Below the pieces are notes generated by a model, which saw nothing but the letters and a program-made list of their open reading frames with translations, was not told where the DNA came from and ran no database searches. Source: Streptomyces cadmiisoli (GTDB taxonomy: Bacteria; Actinomycetota; Actinomycetes; Streptomycetales; Streptomycetaceae). Taken from it: a stretch of DNA of 64,000 nt. A program made the translations under genes and the position numbers. How positions within the stretch are numbered: position 1 is the stretch's first letter; every line of letters begins with the position of its first letter. This document shows positions 27,801 through 35,734 of this stretch, piece after piece. The stretch covers positions 9,114,001 through 9,178,000 of the forward strand of contig NZ_CP030073.1 of NCBI RefSeq assembly GCF_003261055.1, given 5' to 3'.

Positions 27801-30800
27801 TGACCGAGGTCGACGACACCTATGGCCTGCCGACCCAGGTCGAGACGGCCGTGGTCAAGCCGAACGGCACCGGCGAGACGCTGTCCGAGCAGACATGCAC
27901 GGTCACGTCGTATGTACACAACACGACCACGTGGCTGATCGGCTTGCCGAAGAAGCAGCGGAGTACGGGAACGACCTGCGCTGCCCACGACACCGCGGAC
28001 CCCAAGACCCGGCTCATCAAGGACGTGCAGCTCAGCTACGACGGCCTGGGCCACGGACAGACGCCGACCAAGGGCCTTGTCACATCGTCCGCCGAGGCCA
28101 ACGGAGACGGAATATCCAACTCCGTTGTCACCACGAGCACATACGACCCCCTCGGCCGTATCCGGAAGATCACCAAGCCGGGTGCCGGTGTGACCGAGAC
28201 CCAGTACACCCCCGCCGACGAGGGCGGCCCGGTCACCTCCATGAAGGTGATCAACGCCAAGGGGCACACGGTCACCACGACCTTGGACCCGGGCCGCAGC
28301 CTCGCGCTGACGGTCACCGACGCCAACGGCCGGGTGAGCCGCAACGAGTACGACGCTCTCGGCCGTCTGATCAAGGGCTGGTCGCCGTCCCGCTCCTCCG
28401 GTAACCAGTCACCGAACGTCGAGATCGCCTACCAGACGGCAGCCGCCACTCCGAGCAAGGCCCTGCCCCCTGCCGTCACGACCCGGACACTCAAGGACGA
28501 CGGCACCTACAGCACGCAGGTGACGATCTACGACGGCCTGCTGCGCCCAGTGCAGACACAGTCCGAGGCCCACGGTCCCGGCCGGATCATCACCGGCACG
28601 ACGTACAACGACCACGGTCTGGTCCACGAGCAGACAGCCGGCTACCTCGCCAAGGGGGAACCCGTCACCGAACTGTTTGCACCCAAGTCACTGTCACTGA
28701 TACCAAGCTGGCTTCACCACCGCTACGACGGCCTGGAGCGGCCCGTCCGTGTGGCGACCTACCACAGCGGCACCTATGTGCACGCCGCCCACACGACGTA
28801 CTACGACACCAGCACATACGTCAATCCGGCCGGCTCAACCGCCCCGCGGACCCGCACCTACACCGACACTCTCGGCAGAGTCACCTCGATCCGCCACTAC
28901 TCCGACGACACCAGCAACAACGGGCGCGTGACAGCCTACGAGTACGACGCCCGTGGCCACCGCACCGGTGTCGTCGACCCGGCAGGCAACACCTGGACGT
29001 ACGAGTACGACGCCCGGGGCCGCCTCACCTCCGCCACCGACCCCGACACCGGCACCACGGACACCGGGTACGACACGGCTGACCGCCCCAACCACATCAA
29101 GAACGCCCGCCAGCAGGAGACGTTCACCGAATACGACCTCCTCGGCCGCGTCACCAAGGTCAGGGAAGGTTCCGCAACCTCCACCCCGGTCAAGGAATAC
29201 ACCTACGACGACGCGCCCGGCGGCATCGGCCAGCCCTACACCTCCAAGCGGCACACCGACACCGGCGACTACACCAACCGCATCACCGGTTACGACACGG
29301 AATACCGCCCCACCGGCACCGAGACGGTCATCCCGGCCAACTCGATGACCACGGGCCTGGCCGGTACCTACGCCAACACCTACACCTACACCCCGACGGG
29401 CAAACTCCAGTCCGTCACGCTGCCGGCCGCAGGCGGCCTGGCAAAGGAGAAAGTCGTCAACCGCTACACCAGCGACGGGCTACCGGAGTCCACCTCCGGC
29501 CTGACCTGGTACACAGCCGACGCCACCCACTCCCCGTACGGCGAAGTACTGCGCACCGTCTCCGGACCCCAGCCCCACCGCGTGTGGACGACCAACTTCA
29601 CCGACCCCCACACCGGCCGCCTGCAGCGCACCGTCACCGACCGCGAAACCTCAGGCCCCCACCGCATCACCGACAGCTACTACTCCTACGACGCATCCGG
29701 CCTGATCACTTCCAACAGCCGCAACCACGGCGACGCAGCCCAAGGCGTCTGGGACACCCAGTGCTTCACCTACGACGTCATGGGCGAACTCGCCCACGCC
29801 TGGACGTCCAACATGACGCCCACCGGCAACGCCACCGGCTGCAAAGCAGCCAACGGCACCACATGGGGCCACCGCACCAACTACCAGAACTCCTCCGGCC
29901 CCGTCGCGGACGCACCTGACGCACAGACGGACGCGGAGACGCCCGACACCTCCCTAGCAGCATCTCTGGCCGCTGCAGCTCCTGACGCGACCACGCTGTC
30001 CACCGGCACGACCGCCTACCGCCAGTCCTTCACCTTCGACTGGATCGGCAACCGGGCCACCATGACCGAACACGACACAGCCGACCCGTCGAAGAACACC
30101 AAATACACCTACGGATACGGCAAGACCGTCACCAACAACGGCACCACGGCCGCGGCCACGGCCCAGCCGCACACGATGACGTCGATCGCCTCCACGCCAG
30201 CCGGGAAGAACAGCACCTACCGGTACGACGCCACCGGCAACACCGAAATCCGGAACCTGCACGACACATCGCAGAGCCTGGTCTGGACACAGGAGAACAA
30301 GCTCGACTCCATCACGGACGACGGCACGAAGACCACATACGTCTACGACGCCGGCGGCAACCGCCTCCTCGAGAACTCTCCGTCCGGCTCCACCCTGTAC
30401 CTGGGCGAAACCGAACTCACCACCAACGCCAGCGGCACCATCACCCGCGCCTCCCGCTCCTACACACAGCCAGGCGCCCCCACGGTCGTCCGCACAACAA
30501 ACAACGGCGCCACAACAGGCCACAAACTCAACGTCCTCATAGCCGACCACCTCGGCACAGCCAACACAGCAGTCGAACTCTCCACCACTCAGCCCATGAC
30601 CCGCCGTGAGTTCAAACCGTACGGCGAACTCCGCGGCACCAAACCGACTACCTGGCCGAACAAGCGCACCTACCTCGGCGTCGGCATCGACGACCAGGCC
30701 ACGGGCCTGACCCACATCGGAGCGCGCGAATACGACCAGAACTCGGGCCGCTTCCTCTCCGCCGACCCCATCATCGACATCGCAAACCCCCTGCAGATGA

Positions 30801-32071
30801 ACGGGTACGCCTACAGCAGCAACAGCCCCATCACCAACTCAGACCCCACAGGCCTGTGTTCAGATCTCGATTGCCCGACTCGCCCGAGTCCCGACTATCA
30901 GAACACCACCCCGGGGCACGAACCTGGCAAACCCACAAAGTCTGCTAACACGCTCTACGCGGAGAACGGTGAGAGCTACAGCAGTCCCGGTGGAACAGCT
31001 AACAGTGGAAGGCCTGGCAACCGAACGAAGTCAACGGTCTATAACACTACGCCGCCGACTTATCAGTACCAGTCAACGAACGGTGTATGCGTTTGGGCGA
31101 CGGCAAGTAGTTGTTCTTCGGTAGCGTCGTCAGCCGACGAGGTGCCGATTCCTGACTTGCCGTGCCTTGAAGGTGACTCCTTGTGCGACACAAGAAACCA
31201 TCTCTATAAATTCGGCGTAGAGACGGGCATGACTGGTGGTTCTCTGGGATTCTTTGCGGCGAGGCCGGGGATTCGTTGGTATAAGGGCGGTCGCGCAAGA
31301 GTTGGAGCGAATTGTAACAATTGCTTCTTGGCCGGAACGGGCGTACTCATGGCGGATGGTTCAAGCAAAGCCATCGAAGACGTCATAGTCGGCGACACCG
31401 TTCAAGCCGCGGATCCCGAAACCGGCGAAAGCGGACCCCGCAAAGTCACCCATCTGATTGTCACCAGGCACGACAAGCATTTCAACGATTTGTCGATTGC
31501 CACAGAAGATGGTATCGAAAAGCTCACGGCGACCCACGAGCACCCCTTCTGGTCTCCATCGCAAGACGCTTGGGTTGACGCAGCGAACCTCACGCCAGGG
31601 ATGACGCTCCTAACCGATGATGGCACGACCGTTATCATCACGGACAACAAGGCCTTCACCAGGGCGGCGACTACCTACAACCTGACGGTTGACGACCTGC
31701 ACACGTACTATGTGCTGGCGGGGGCTACGCCAGTACTCGTTCACAATTCCGGCGGCTGCAACGTTGCGGATGGCCCCCGACTTCAAGCTCGGCTCGCAGC
31801 GGAGGAGCTCGCTGGAGCGGACGGCCATGCTTTCCAGAAGCATGTTGTAGAGCAGGGGGAGTTCCCCGGAATTCGGACCCGCGCACAATTCGCCGACATG
31901 ATTGAAGGTGTAATCCTGAACGGCGAGCGTCGCGTGCGATCCGATGGTGCGTCTGCTTATTGGCGGAACGGAGTAATTGTGATCCGCAACCCCAGGTCGA
32001 GGGACGGTGGTACTGTCTTCGCACCTCAAGAGGGGTATAGGTACTTCACCAGGAACTTCAGATCGGAGTGA
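24839..32071 (+). CDS. RHS polymorphic toxin with Hint domain
   Basis: A 2410-residue exported polymorphic toxin. GTG 24839 follows GGGAG and begins a signal sequence (VVPVVAAALFVGLLPAQSFA). Order: leader region; SpvB-like start (GAFTWSYPLTVPSPPAGPTPSVSFDYNSQ); long YD-repeat shell (TYEYDARGRLTSATDPDTGTT and many others); RHS core LTHIGAREYDQNSGRFLSADPI about 1945-1980; linker; Hint autoprotease about 2160-2303 (Cys2162 in NCFLAGTGVLMADGSSK, TATHEHPFW, terminal TPVLVHN); toxin about 2304-2410. Hint should release the toxin. The toxin (FQKHVVEQGEFPGIRTRAQFADMI, GTVFAPQEGYRYF) resembles BECR-fold RNase tips, but that is inference. Codon use becomes more A/T-rich after about 30860, where the variable tip begins. 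Confidence 0.9.
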   Translation: MFDRLPSARHRRLARTVVPVVAAALFVGLLPAQSFALPPDPAKAETGRESLTLEKLEDEEPVPGTVAKRNLAALRARVPAEMLAAPTNTVNPPSNLNGSVPFGSSAGSASAQKTNSAAQAAGLTPVGSLPVSLGQASGHPAPTGTWHVSIPDRAEEISQGVDGAVLVVQAPDAGAVPVSARLDYAKFELLYGADWASRLRFVQFPDCYLTTPNDEACQTYEELETLNDTASKSLTATIDPAADTGATPASADGTPEKNSGVVQAGYRKDTATSAAAAASTAVVGAIDSGKGAGGSFTATPLAADGKWQAGGSSGAFTWSYPLTVPSPPAGPTPSVSFDYNSQTVDGRTAVSSPQSSWIGEGWSYDPGHIERRYRTCQDDRKTLTAGTPNNTATKDKTTDLCWVSYNAVMSLRGKTTELVRDAASGSNPEQDTEVYRPQQDDGTRVERRVGGTNGDNNGEYWVVTTTDGTRYYYGLNQVGGGHADTGSVSTVPVFGNHPNEPCHTNSFADSRCGTGKQQAWRWGLDKVVDVHGNTMIVNWKQETNYYAVRKKFTSPERYDRYAYPASIEYGMRPDSLTKPSATVDFGAKQRCLRSDTACDPDNFAKTDDPGAYRPWWDTPGNLNCKSTSDLCPAFPSFWTQLRLDTVTTKAARAGQTGLGKVDQYTLRQSFPEDWYDTSPGLWLNSITRTGYAPGDNTGTLQSKDGISFTQYTVGTQAPKEMQARLLDRQLPNLVTNGKADQRPGYTRPRIGTISTSNGADIEIEYTGGCASEPAEDKGEDNGTCYPVRWSPDGDEKTPAKAWFNKYVVDSVTETDKVTSHGRPVTTQYAYTGPAWAKSDDEFTRTALHTYSDWRGYRQVAATKGSKSSSTTAGITQSQSYSETRYFQGVGGAVKDSTQAYTLLADDAPQYAGMTAESITYKDSSKDPDGIRPIAKRTLNFPWSKQTASRPREAENGTELEPLLAHRTGIKRTDEIQKADSSWRAVRTLTEVDDTYGLPTQVETAVVKPNGTGETLSEQTCTVTSYVHNTTTWLIGLPKKQRSTGTTCAAHDTADPKTRLIKDVQLSYDGLGHGQTPTKGLVTSSAEANGDGISNSVVTTSTYDPLGRIRKITKPGAGVTETQYTPADEGGPVTSMKVINAKGHTVTTTLDPGRSLALTVTDANGRVSRNEYDALGRLIKGWSPSRSSGNQSPNVEIAYQTAAATPSKALPPAVTTRTLKDDGTYSTQVTIYDGLLRPVQTQSEAHGPGRIITGTTYNDHGLVHEQTAGYLAKGEPVTELFAPKSLSLIPSWLHHRYDGLERPVRVATYHSGTYVHAAHTTYYDTSTYVNPAGSTAPRTRTYTDTLGRVTSIRHYSDDTSNNGRVTAYEYDARGHRTGVVDPAGNTWTYEYDARGRLTSATDPDTGTTDTGYDTADRPNHIKNARQQETFTEYDLLGRVTKVREGSATSTPVKEYTYDDAPGGIGQPYTSKRHTDTGDYTNRITGYDTEYRPTGTETVIPANSMTTGLAGTYANTYTYTPTGKLQSVTLPAAGGLAKEKVVNRYTSDGLPESTSGLTWYTADATHSPYGEVLRTVSGPQPHRVWTTNFTDPHTGRLQRTVTDRETSGPHRITDSYYSYDASGLITSNSRNHGDAAQGVWDTQCFTYDVMGELAHAWTSNMTPTGNATGCKAANGTTWGHRTNYQNSSGPVADAPDAQTDAETPDTSLAASLAAAAPDATTLSTGTTAYRQSFTFDWIGNRATMTEHDTADPSKNTKYTYGYGKTVTNNGTTAAATAQPHTMTSIASTPAGKNSTYRYDATGNTEIRNLHDTSQSLVWTQENKLDSITDDGTKTTYVYDAGGNRLLENSPSGSTLYLGETELTTNASGTITRASRSYTQPGAPTVVRTTNNGATTGHKLNVLIADHLGTANTAVELSTTQPMTRREFKPYGELRGTKPTTWPNKRTYLGVGIDDQATGLTHIGAREYDQNSGRFLSADPIIDIANPLQMNGYAYSSNSPITNSDPTGLCSDLDCPTRPSPDYQNTTPGHEPGKPTKSANTLYAENGESYSSPGGTANSGRPGNRTKSTVYNTTPPTYQYQSTNGVCVWATASSCSSVASSADEVPIPDLPCLEGDSLCDTRNHLYKFGVETGMTGGSLGFFAARPGIRWYKGGRARVGANCNNCFLAGTGVLMADGSSKAIEDVIVGDTVQAADPETGESGPRKVTHLIVTRHDKHFNDLSIATEDGIEKLTATHEHPFWSPSQDAWVDAANLTPGMTLLTDDGTTVIITDNKAFTRAATTYNLTVDDLHTYYVLAGATPVLVHNSGGCNVADGPRLQARLAAEELAGADGHAFQKHVVEQGEFPGIRTRAQFADMIEGVILNGERRVRSDGASAYWRNGVIVIRNPRSRDGGTVFAPQEGYRYFTRNFRSE

Positions 32072-32084
32072 GAGGGCGATTTTG

Positions 32085-32282
32085 ATGCACGTAGAAGATC
32101 GCGGGGAGCAGATCGTGATCACGATGCCTAGAGCGGAATTCTTCCTGGTTCAAGCGCTGATGATGGAAGCGCTTGAGACCGGAGATGACCGCGACTTTCA
32201 GACGCGCGTAGGGGCGACCAAGGATGAGGTGAGGGCTCTCTTGGATGGCCTGCCGGATCTGCCACTCGGTGGTGGGAGTTAA
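32085..32282 (+). CDS. Candidate cognate immunity protein
   Basis: A 65-residue acidic protein: MHVEDRGEQIVITMPRAEFF, then LVQALMMEALETGDDRDFQTRVGATKDEVRALLDGLPDLPL. ATG 32085 comes 14 bp after the stop of the RHS toxin with GAGAGGG upstream. A small acidic gene right behind a polymorphic toxin tip is normally its immunity factor. I recognise no Imm family, so the role rests on position, size and charge. A strong terminator follows at 32315. Confidence 0.65.
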   Translation: MHVEDRGEQIVITMPRAEFFLVQALMMEALETGDDRDFQTRVGATKDEVRALLDGLPDLPLGGGS

Positions 32283-32314
32283 CTGCCGTGATGTGATCGC
32301 TCATGCAAATCTGA

Positions 32315-32346
32315 AGCCCCGCCAGGCGTGTCCTGGTGGGGCTTTT
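32315..32346 (+). terminator. Terminator of the RHS toxin-immunity operon
   Basis: AGCCCCGCCAGG pairs with CCTGGTGGGGCT (one G-T pair) around CGTGT, with TTTT overlapping the stem end at 32343-32346. A canonical Rho-independent terminator. Confidence 0.88.
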
Positions 32347-32354
32347 GCGTGGGG

Positions 32355-32377
32355 TGACGGCAGTAGTTGACGGCAAC
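32355..32377. repeat. att-like repeat 1 (integrase side)
   Basis: TGACGGCAGTAGTTGACGGC followed by AAC, containing two direct TGACGGC units. The same sequence occurs at 39511-39533 and, with one base fewer, at 38504-38525. It lies just past the stop of the integrase gene, as arm-type integrase sites do at an attL end. Confidence 0.65.
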
Positions 32378-32378
32378 G

Positions 32379-33686
32379 TCAGCGGACGAAGGCGTTCCGG
32401 GGCGGCGGTTCGTCGCCATCGGAGCGTGCCGTCTCGGTGGTCTTCGGGCTGTCGAGCGCGGTGCTGAGGGTGTTGATGGCGTCTCGCTGGAGGCGGAGTC
32501 GGACGTGGGCGTAGACGGTGGCGGTGACGCCGATGTGGGCGTGGCCGAGAAGTTCCTTGATGACGACGAGTTCGACGCCCTGTTCCAGGAGCAGGGTCGC
32601 GGTCGAGTGCCGGAGGTCGTGGAAGCGGATGCGGCGGAGGCCGGCGCGGCGGAGGAGCGTGGTGAAGGTGCGGGTGAGGTTGGTCGGGTCGATCGGCCTG
32701 CCCTGGGGAGTGGTGAAGACGTGCCCGTTGTGCTGCCACGTGGTGCCTGCGGCCTCACGCTCGTGCTGCTGCTGTTCGTGGTGGTGCTTCAGCGACTGGA
32801 TGCAGCGGGTGGGGAGGGCGATGCGGCGCTCGGAGGCCCGGGTCTTGGTGGGCAGTGTGGTGAGCCCGCCTGCGCTGGTGCGCTGAAGGGTGCGACGGAT
32901 GGCGGCGGTGCCCGAGCCGAGGTCGAGGTCTTCCCAGCGAAGGCCGAGGAGTTCGCCCTTGCGCAGTCCGGTGTGGAGGGCGAGTTCGAACAGCGCGTGC
33001 AACCGGTGATCTTGCGTGGTGGTGAGGAGCTGGCGGGCTTCGTCGGCGGAGAGGGGTTCGAAGCGTCGGGGCCGGGGTGTGCCGGTGCGGACGTTGCGGG
33101 CGACGTTGCGCGGGATCTCTTCCTCGCGGACGGCGTGCTCCAAGGCGGACTTGAGTACGGAGTGGATGTACGTGAGCGTCAGTGGGGAGAGCCGCTTGGA
33201 GCAGCATGCTCCGGCGGCGCAGCAGCGGGGCTGGTCGCGGGCGGTGTCGAGGCCGCGGGTGCAGCACTGGCAGGTGGTGCGGAGCTGGTTGAGCCAGGTG
33301 CGGACGTCCTTGGCGGTGATCTTGGTGAGCCTCTTCTTGCCCAGGCCGGGGATCAGGTACTGGTCGACGCAGGCGGCGTATCGCGTGTGGGTGTTCTCGC
33401 GAAGGTGGTGGACGGCGACGTTCTCCAGCCAGTACGTCAGGTACGCGGCCACGCTGCCCTGAGCGGAAGAGACGGGGAGGCCGCGGTTGCTGGCTGCGAT
33501 CTTCTCGGTGAGCTTGGCCAGGGCTTCCTTGCGGGTGGTGCCGTAGACGCGGACGCGCTTGCGGGTGTTGCCGGGGGCGAGGACGTATCCGGCGGCTTCC
33601 CAGCGGCTGTCCTTGCGTTGGTAGACGGTTCCGTCGCCGTTGGCGCGGGTGCGGCGACAGGCGGGGGTGTCGCGGGGTGTGGCCAT
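32379..33686 (-). CDS. int: Tyrosine site-specific integrase (AICE type)
   Basis: A 435-residue tyrosine recombinase integrating and excising the element. It has an arm-binding N-terminus (GDGTVYQRKDSRWEAAGYVLAPG), a core-binding SAM-like domain, and catalytic residues Arg in LALHTGLRKGELLGLRWEDL, HxxR in FHDLRHSTATLLLEQG, His in LLGHAHIGVT, and Tyr in ATVYAHV. A Cys-rich insert (CQCCTRGLD, RCCAAGACC) within the core domain is common in actinomycete integrases. The start overlaps the xis stop (TGATG), giving a rep-xis-int operon as in pSAM2. An att-like repeat lies beyond its stop. The gene looks intact. Confidence 0.93.
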   Translation of the reverse strand: MATPRDTPACRRTRANGDGTVYQRKDSRWEAAGYVLAPGNTRKRVRVYGTTRKEALAKLTEKIAASNRGLPVSSAQGSVAAYLTYWLENVAVHHLRENTHTRYAACVDQYLIPGLGKKRLTKITAKDVRTWLNQLRTTCQCCTRGLDTARDQPRCCAAGACCSKRLSPLTLTYIHSVLKSALEHAVREEEIPRNVARNVRTGTPRPRRFEPLSADEARQLLTTTQDHRLHALFELALHTGLRKGELLGLRWEDLDLGSGTAAIRRTLQRTSAGGLTTLPTKTRASERRIALPTRCIQSLKHHHEQQQHEREAAGTTWQHNGHVFTTPQGRPIDPTNLTRTFTTLLRRAGLRRIRFHDLRHSTATLLLEQGVELVVIKELLGHAHIGVTATVYAHVRLRLQRDAINTLSTALDSPKTTETARSDGDEPPPRNAFVR

Positions 33687-33877
33687 CAGGCGGCGGCTTC
33701 CTGGTCGAGGCGGGTGTGGATGAAGTCGGTGAGGGCGTGGGTGGGGATGCGGCGGGCGCGGCCGAGGGTGAGGGAGGGGAGTTGCCGGGTGCGGATGAGG
33801 TCGTAGACGGCGGTGCGGCCGAGTTGGAGGCGTTCCATGACCTGGGGGACGGTGAGGAGTTCGGTGCCGGCGGTCAC
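33686..33877 (-). CDS. xis: Excisionase-like HTH protein
   Basis: A 63-residue MerR-like (HTH_17) protein: TVPQVMERLQLGRTAVYDLIRTRQLPSLTLGRARRIPTHALTDFIHTRL. Proteins of this kind bend DNA and steer the integrase toward excision in AICEs. GTG 33877 overlaps the rep stop (GTGA) and its stop overlaps the int start (TGATG), so all three genes are translationally coupled. Size and position match Xis of pSAM2-like elements. Confidence 0.88.
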   Translation of the reverse strand: MTAGTELLTVPQVMERLQLGRTAVYDLIRTRQLPSLTLGRARRIPTHALTDFIHTRLDQEAAA

Positions 33878-34338
33878 GCGAGGGCCCCCGTCCGGACAGT
33901 GCTGGTCAGCCGATCAGTGGAGTGACCGACCGGGTGACCGGACTGACCGTCGCGGTCACCGGAGCGCTTCGAGCGTCGGGTTCGGGTCGGTTGCTCGGGT
34001 TGGGTCTGCCGTTTTGCGGCCAGGAGGTCGGCGAGGTGTTCGAGTTCGGGCAGGAGGCCGGTTCCGGCGAACTGCCAGTGGGAGATGACCAGCGTCGTGT
34101 CCGAATCCACGCCTTGACCGTCGATATTGCGGCCACCGGGACGGCGACCGGCGGCCAGGTCAGTGGGGTGTCCGGCGTCGTTGCTGACCTGACTGCCGTC
34201 CGTCTGGCCGGTCTGCGTCTCAGAAGCCGTATCTCAACCGAACATGATCGCTTGATTTTCGCTGGTCAGGCATGGTCTAGCTCAGAATGAGGGAGGCATG
34301 CGGCGTCTTGTTTCGGCTCCGTGATCGAGGGGTGCGCG

Positions 34339-34866
34339 ATGGCGTCGGTGCTGGGAATTCTGGAGGAGCGGGAGACAGCAGCCCGGGTGCGGGTGGAAGG
34401 GCTGCGGGAGGAAGTCGCGCGGCTGGCTGGGGTGTTGGAGGCCGCAGAGATCGACCTGGACCGGCGGGTGATCGCGCGGGAGGAACTGGTCGAGGCCCTG
34501 GCAGCTTCGGCTGCCGAGACCACCGCCGTGACCGAGACCGAGGCAGAGCAGGAAACCGCGCTCTCGCCGGTGCCGGGTTCGATCGTGCCGCCTTGGCGCG
34601 AAGGACTGCCGGTGAGGGTGCTGGCGCCGGACTACCAGCGGATTCTTGGTGTGCTGGAGGAGCGGCAGCCGGCGGACCAGGGGTCGCTGAAGGCCAGGGA
34701 GATCACGGCTTTGCTGGGCTTGGAGACAACGTCGGCGAAGGTCGAGGGGGTGCGCTCGAAGGCCCGGCGCCTGGCGGAGCGCGGGTGGCTCGTGCAGGAG
34801 ACGTCGGGGGCGTTCAGCGTCGGCCGGCGGCCCGTGGCCGTGCCAGACGCCGGCTCATCCGCGTGA
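34339..34866 (+). CDS. IS passenger: coiled-coil, winged-helix-like protein
   Basis: A 175-residue protein of a type common in Streptomyces. It begins MASVLGILEERETAARVRVE, has a coiled coil to about residue 55, an acidic linker, then VPPWREGLPVRVLAPDYQRIL and a C-terminal helical domain (EITALLGLETTSAKVEGVRSKARRLAERGWL) resembling a winged helix. It lies wholly inside the IS inverted repeats and runs convergent to the transposase, overlapping its 3' end, so it travels with the element. A regulatory or transposition-accessory role is likely but undemonstrated. ATG 34339 is chosen for the family start. Confidence 0.75.
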   Translation: MASVLGILEERETAARVRVEGLREEVARLAGVLEAAEIDLDRRVIAREELVEALAASAAETTAVTETEAEQETALSPVPGSIVPPWREGLPVRVLAPDYQRILGVLEERQPADQGSLKAREITALLGLETTSAKVEGVRSKARRLAERGWLVQETSGAFSVGRRPVAVPDAGSSA

Positions 34867-35734
34867 CCATCGACCACCGGATCAGTGCCTCGCTGCTGGC
34901 CGGCAACGTCTCGTAGTCCCGGGCCAGCCGACGCGAATGCATCAACCACGCGAACGTGCGCTCTGCCACCCAGCGCCTGGGCAGCACCACGAAACCCTCC
35001 ATGTCATCGGTGCGCTTGACGATCTCCAAGGTCAGCGCGAGTTTCTGACGGCACCAGTCGACGAGGGAGCCGGTGTAGCCGCCGTCGGCCCAGACGAGGG
35101 TGATGTCGCGGTGCAGACGGCGCAGCCGCCTCAGCAGGCCCGTGGCGGCGTCCCGGTCGCCGATGTTCGCGGCGGTGACCGCGACGACCAGGAGCAGGCC
35201 GAGCGTGTCGGTCACGATGTGCCGCTTTCGCCCGGGCACCTTCTTCCCGCCGTCGTAGCCGCGTGAGGAGGCCGGCACCGTCGCGGCGGCCCGCACCGAC
35301 TGCGCGTCGATGATCCCCGCCGTGGGCTCGGCCTCACGGCCCTCGCGCTCACGGACCTTCCCGCGCAGCCGGTCGTGGAACTCGGTGATCAGCCCGTGCT
35401 CGCGCCAGCGGCGGAAGAAGGCGTAGACCCGGCCCCAGGCGGGGAAGTCCGCGGGCATCGCCCGCCACGAGATACCGCCCGCGACCAGGTAGCGGATCGC
35501 GTCCAGCAGTTGGCGGTGGCAGTAGGCTTCCGGCTGCCCGCCCCGGCCCTGGAGCCAGGCCGGCACCGGCAGCAACGGCCGGATGGCCGCCCACTCCGAG
35601 TCCGTCATGTCCGACGGATACCGGCGTTCCCGATCGGGATGATCGGCCGCGTTGCCGTACACGTGCGCGAGGCAATCACACGATAGAGCAGCCGAGTTGA
35701 ACTGCACGGGCTCGGACGCGTACAACAACGACAC
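34814..35734 (-). CDS. IS5-family transposase
   Basis: A 306-residue DDE transposase. The DUF4096-type N-terminus (RRYPSDMTDSEWAAIRPLLPVPAWLQGRGGQPEAYCHRQ) is followed by catalytic Asp in AGIIDAQSVRAAA, Asp in ITLVWADGGYTG and Glu in VAERTFAWLMHSRRLARDYE. The predicted start at 35734 adds 42 residues before MTDSEW; ATG 35608 is an alternative. It is uninterrupted and probably active. Confidence 0.92.
   Translation of the reverse strand: MSLLYASEPVQFNSAALSCDCLAHVYGNAADHPDRERRYPSDMTDSEWAAIRPLLPVPAWLQGRGGQPEAYCHRQLLDAIRYLVAGGISWRAMPADFPAWGRVYAFFRRWREHGLITEFHDRLRGKVREREGREAEPTAGIIDAQSVRAAATVPASSRGYDGGKKVPGRKRHIVTDTLGLLLVVAVTAANIGDRDAATGLLRRLRRLHRDITLVWADGGYTGSLVDWCRQKLALTLEIVKRTDDMEGFVVLPRRWVAERTFAWLMHSRRLARDYETLPASSEALIRWSMVTRMSRRLARPRAAGRR

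Noticed and set aside
32367..33806. Plus-strand frame of 479 codons opposite int and xis
   Set aside because: Shadow of the integrase, which has the full R-HxxR-Y set.
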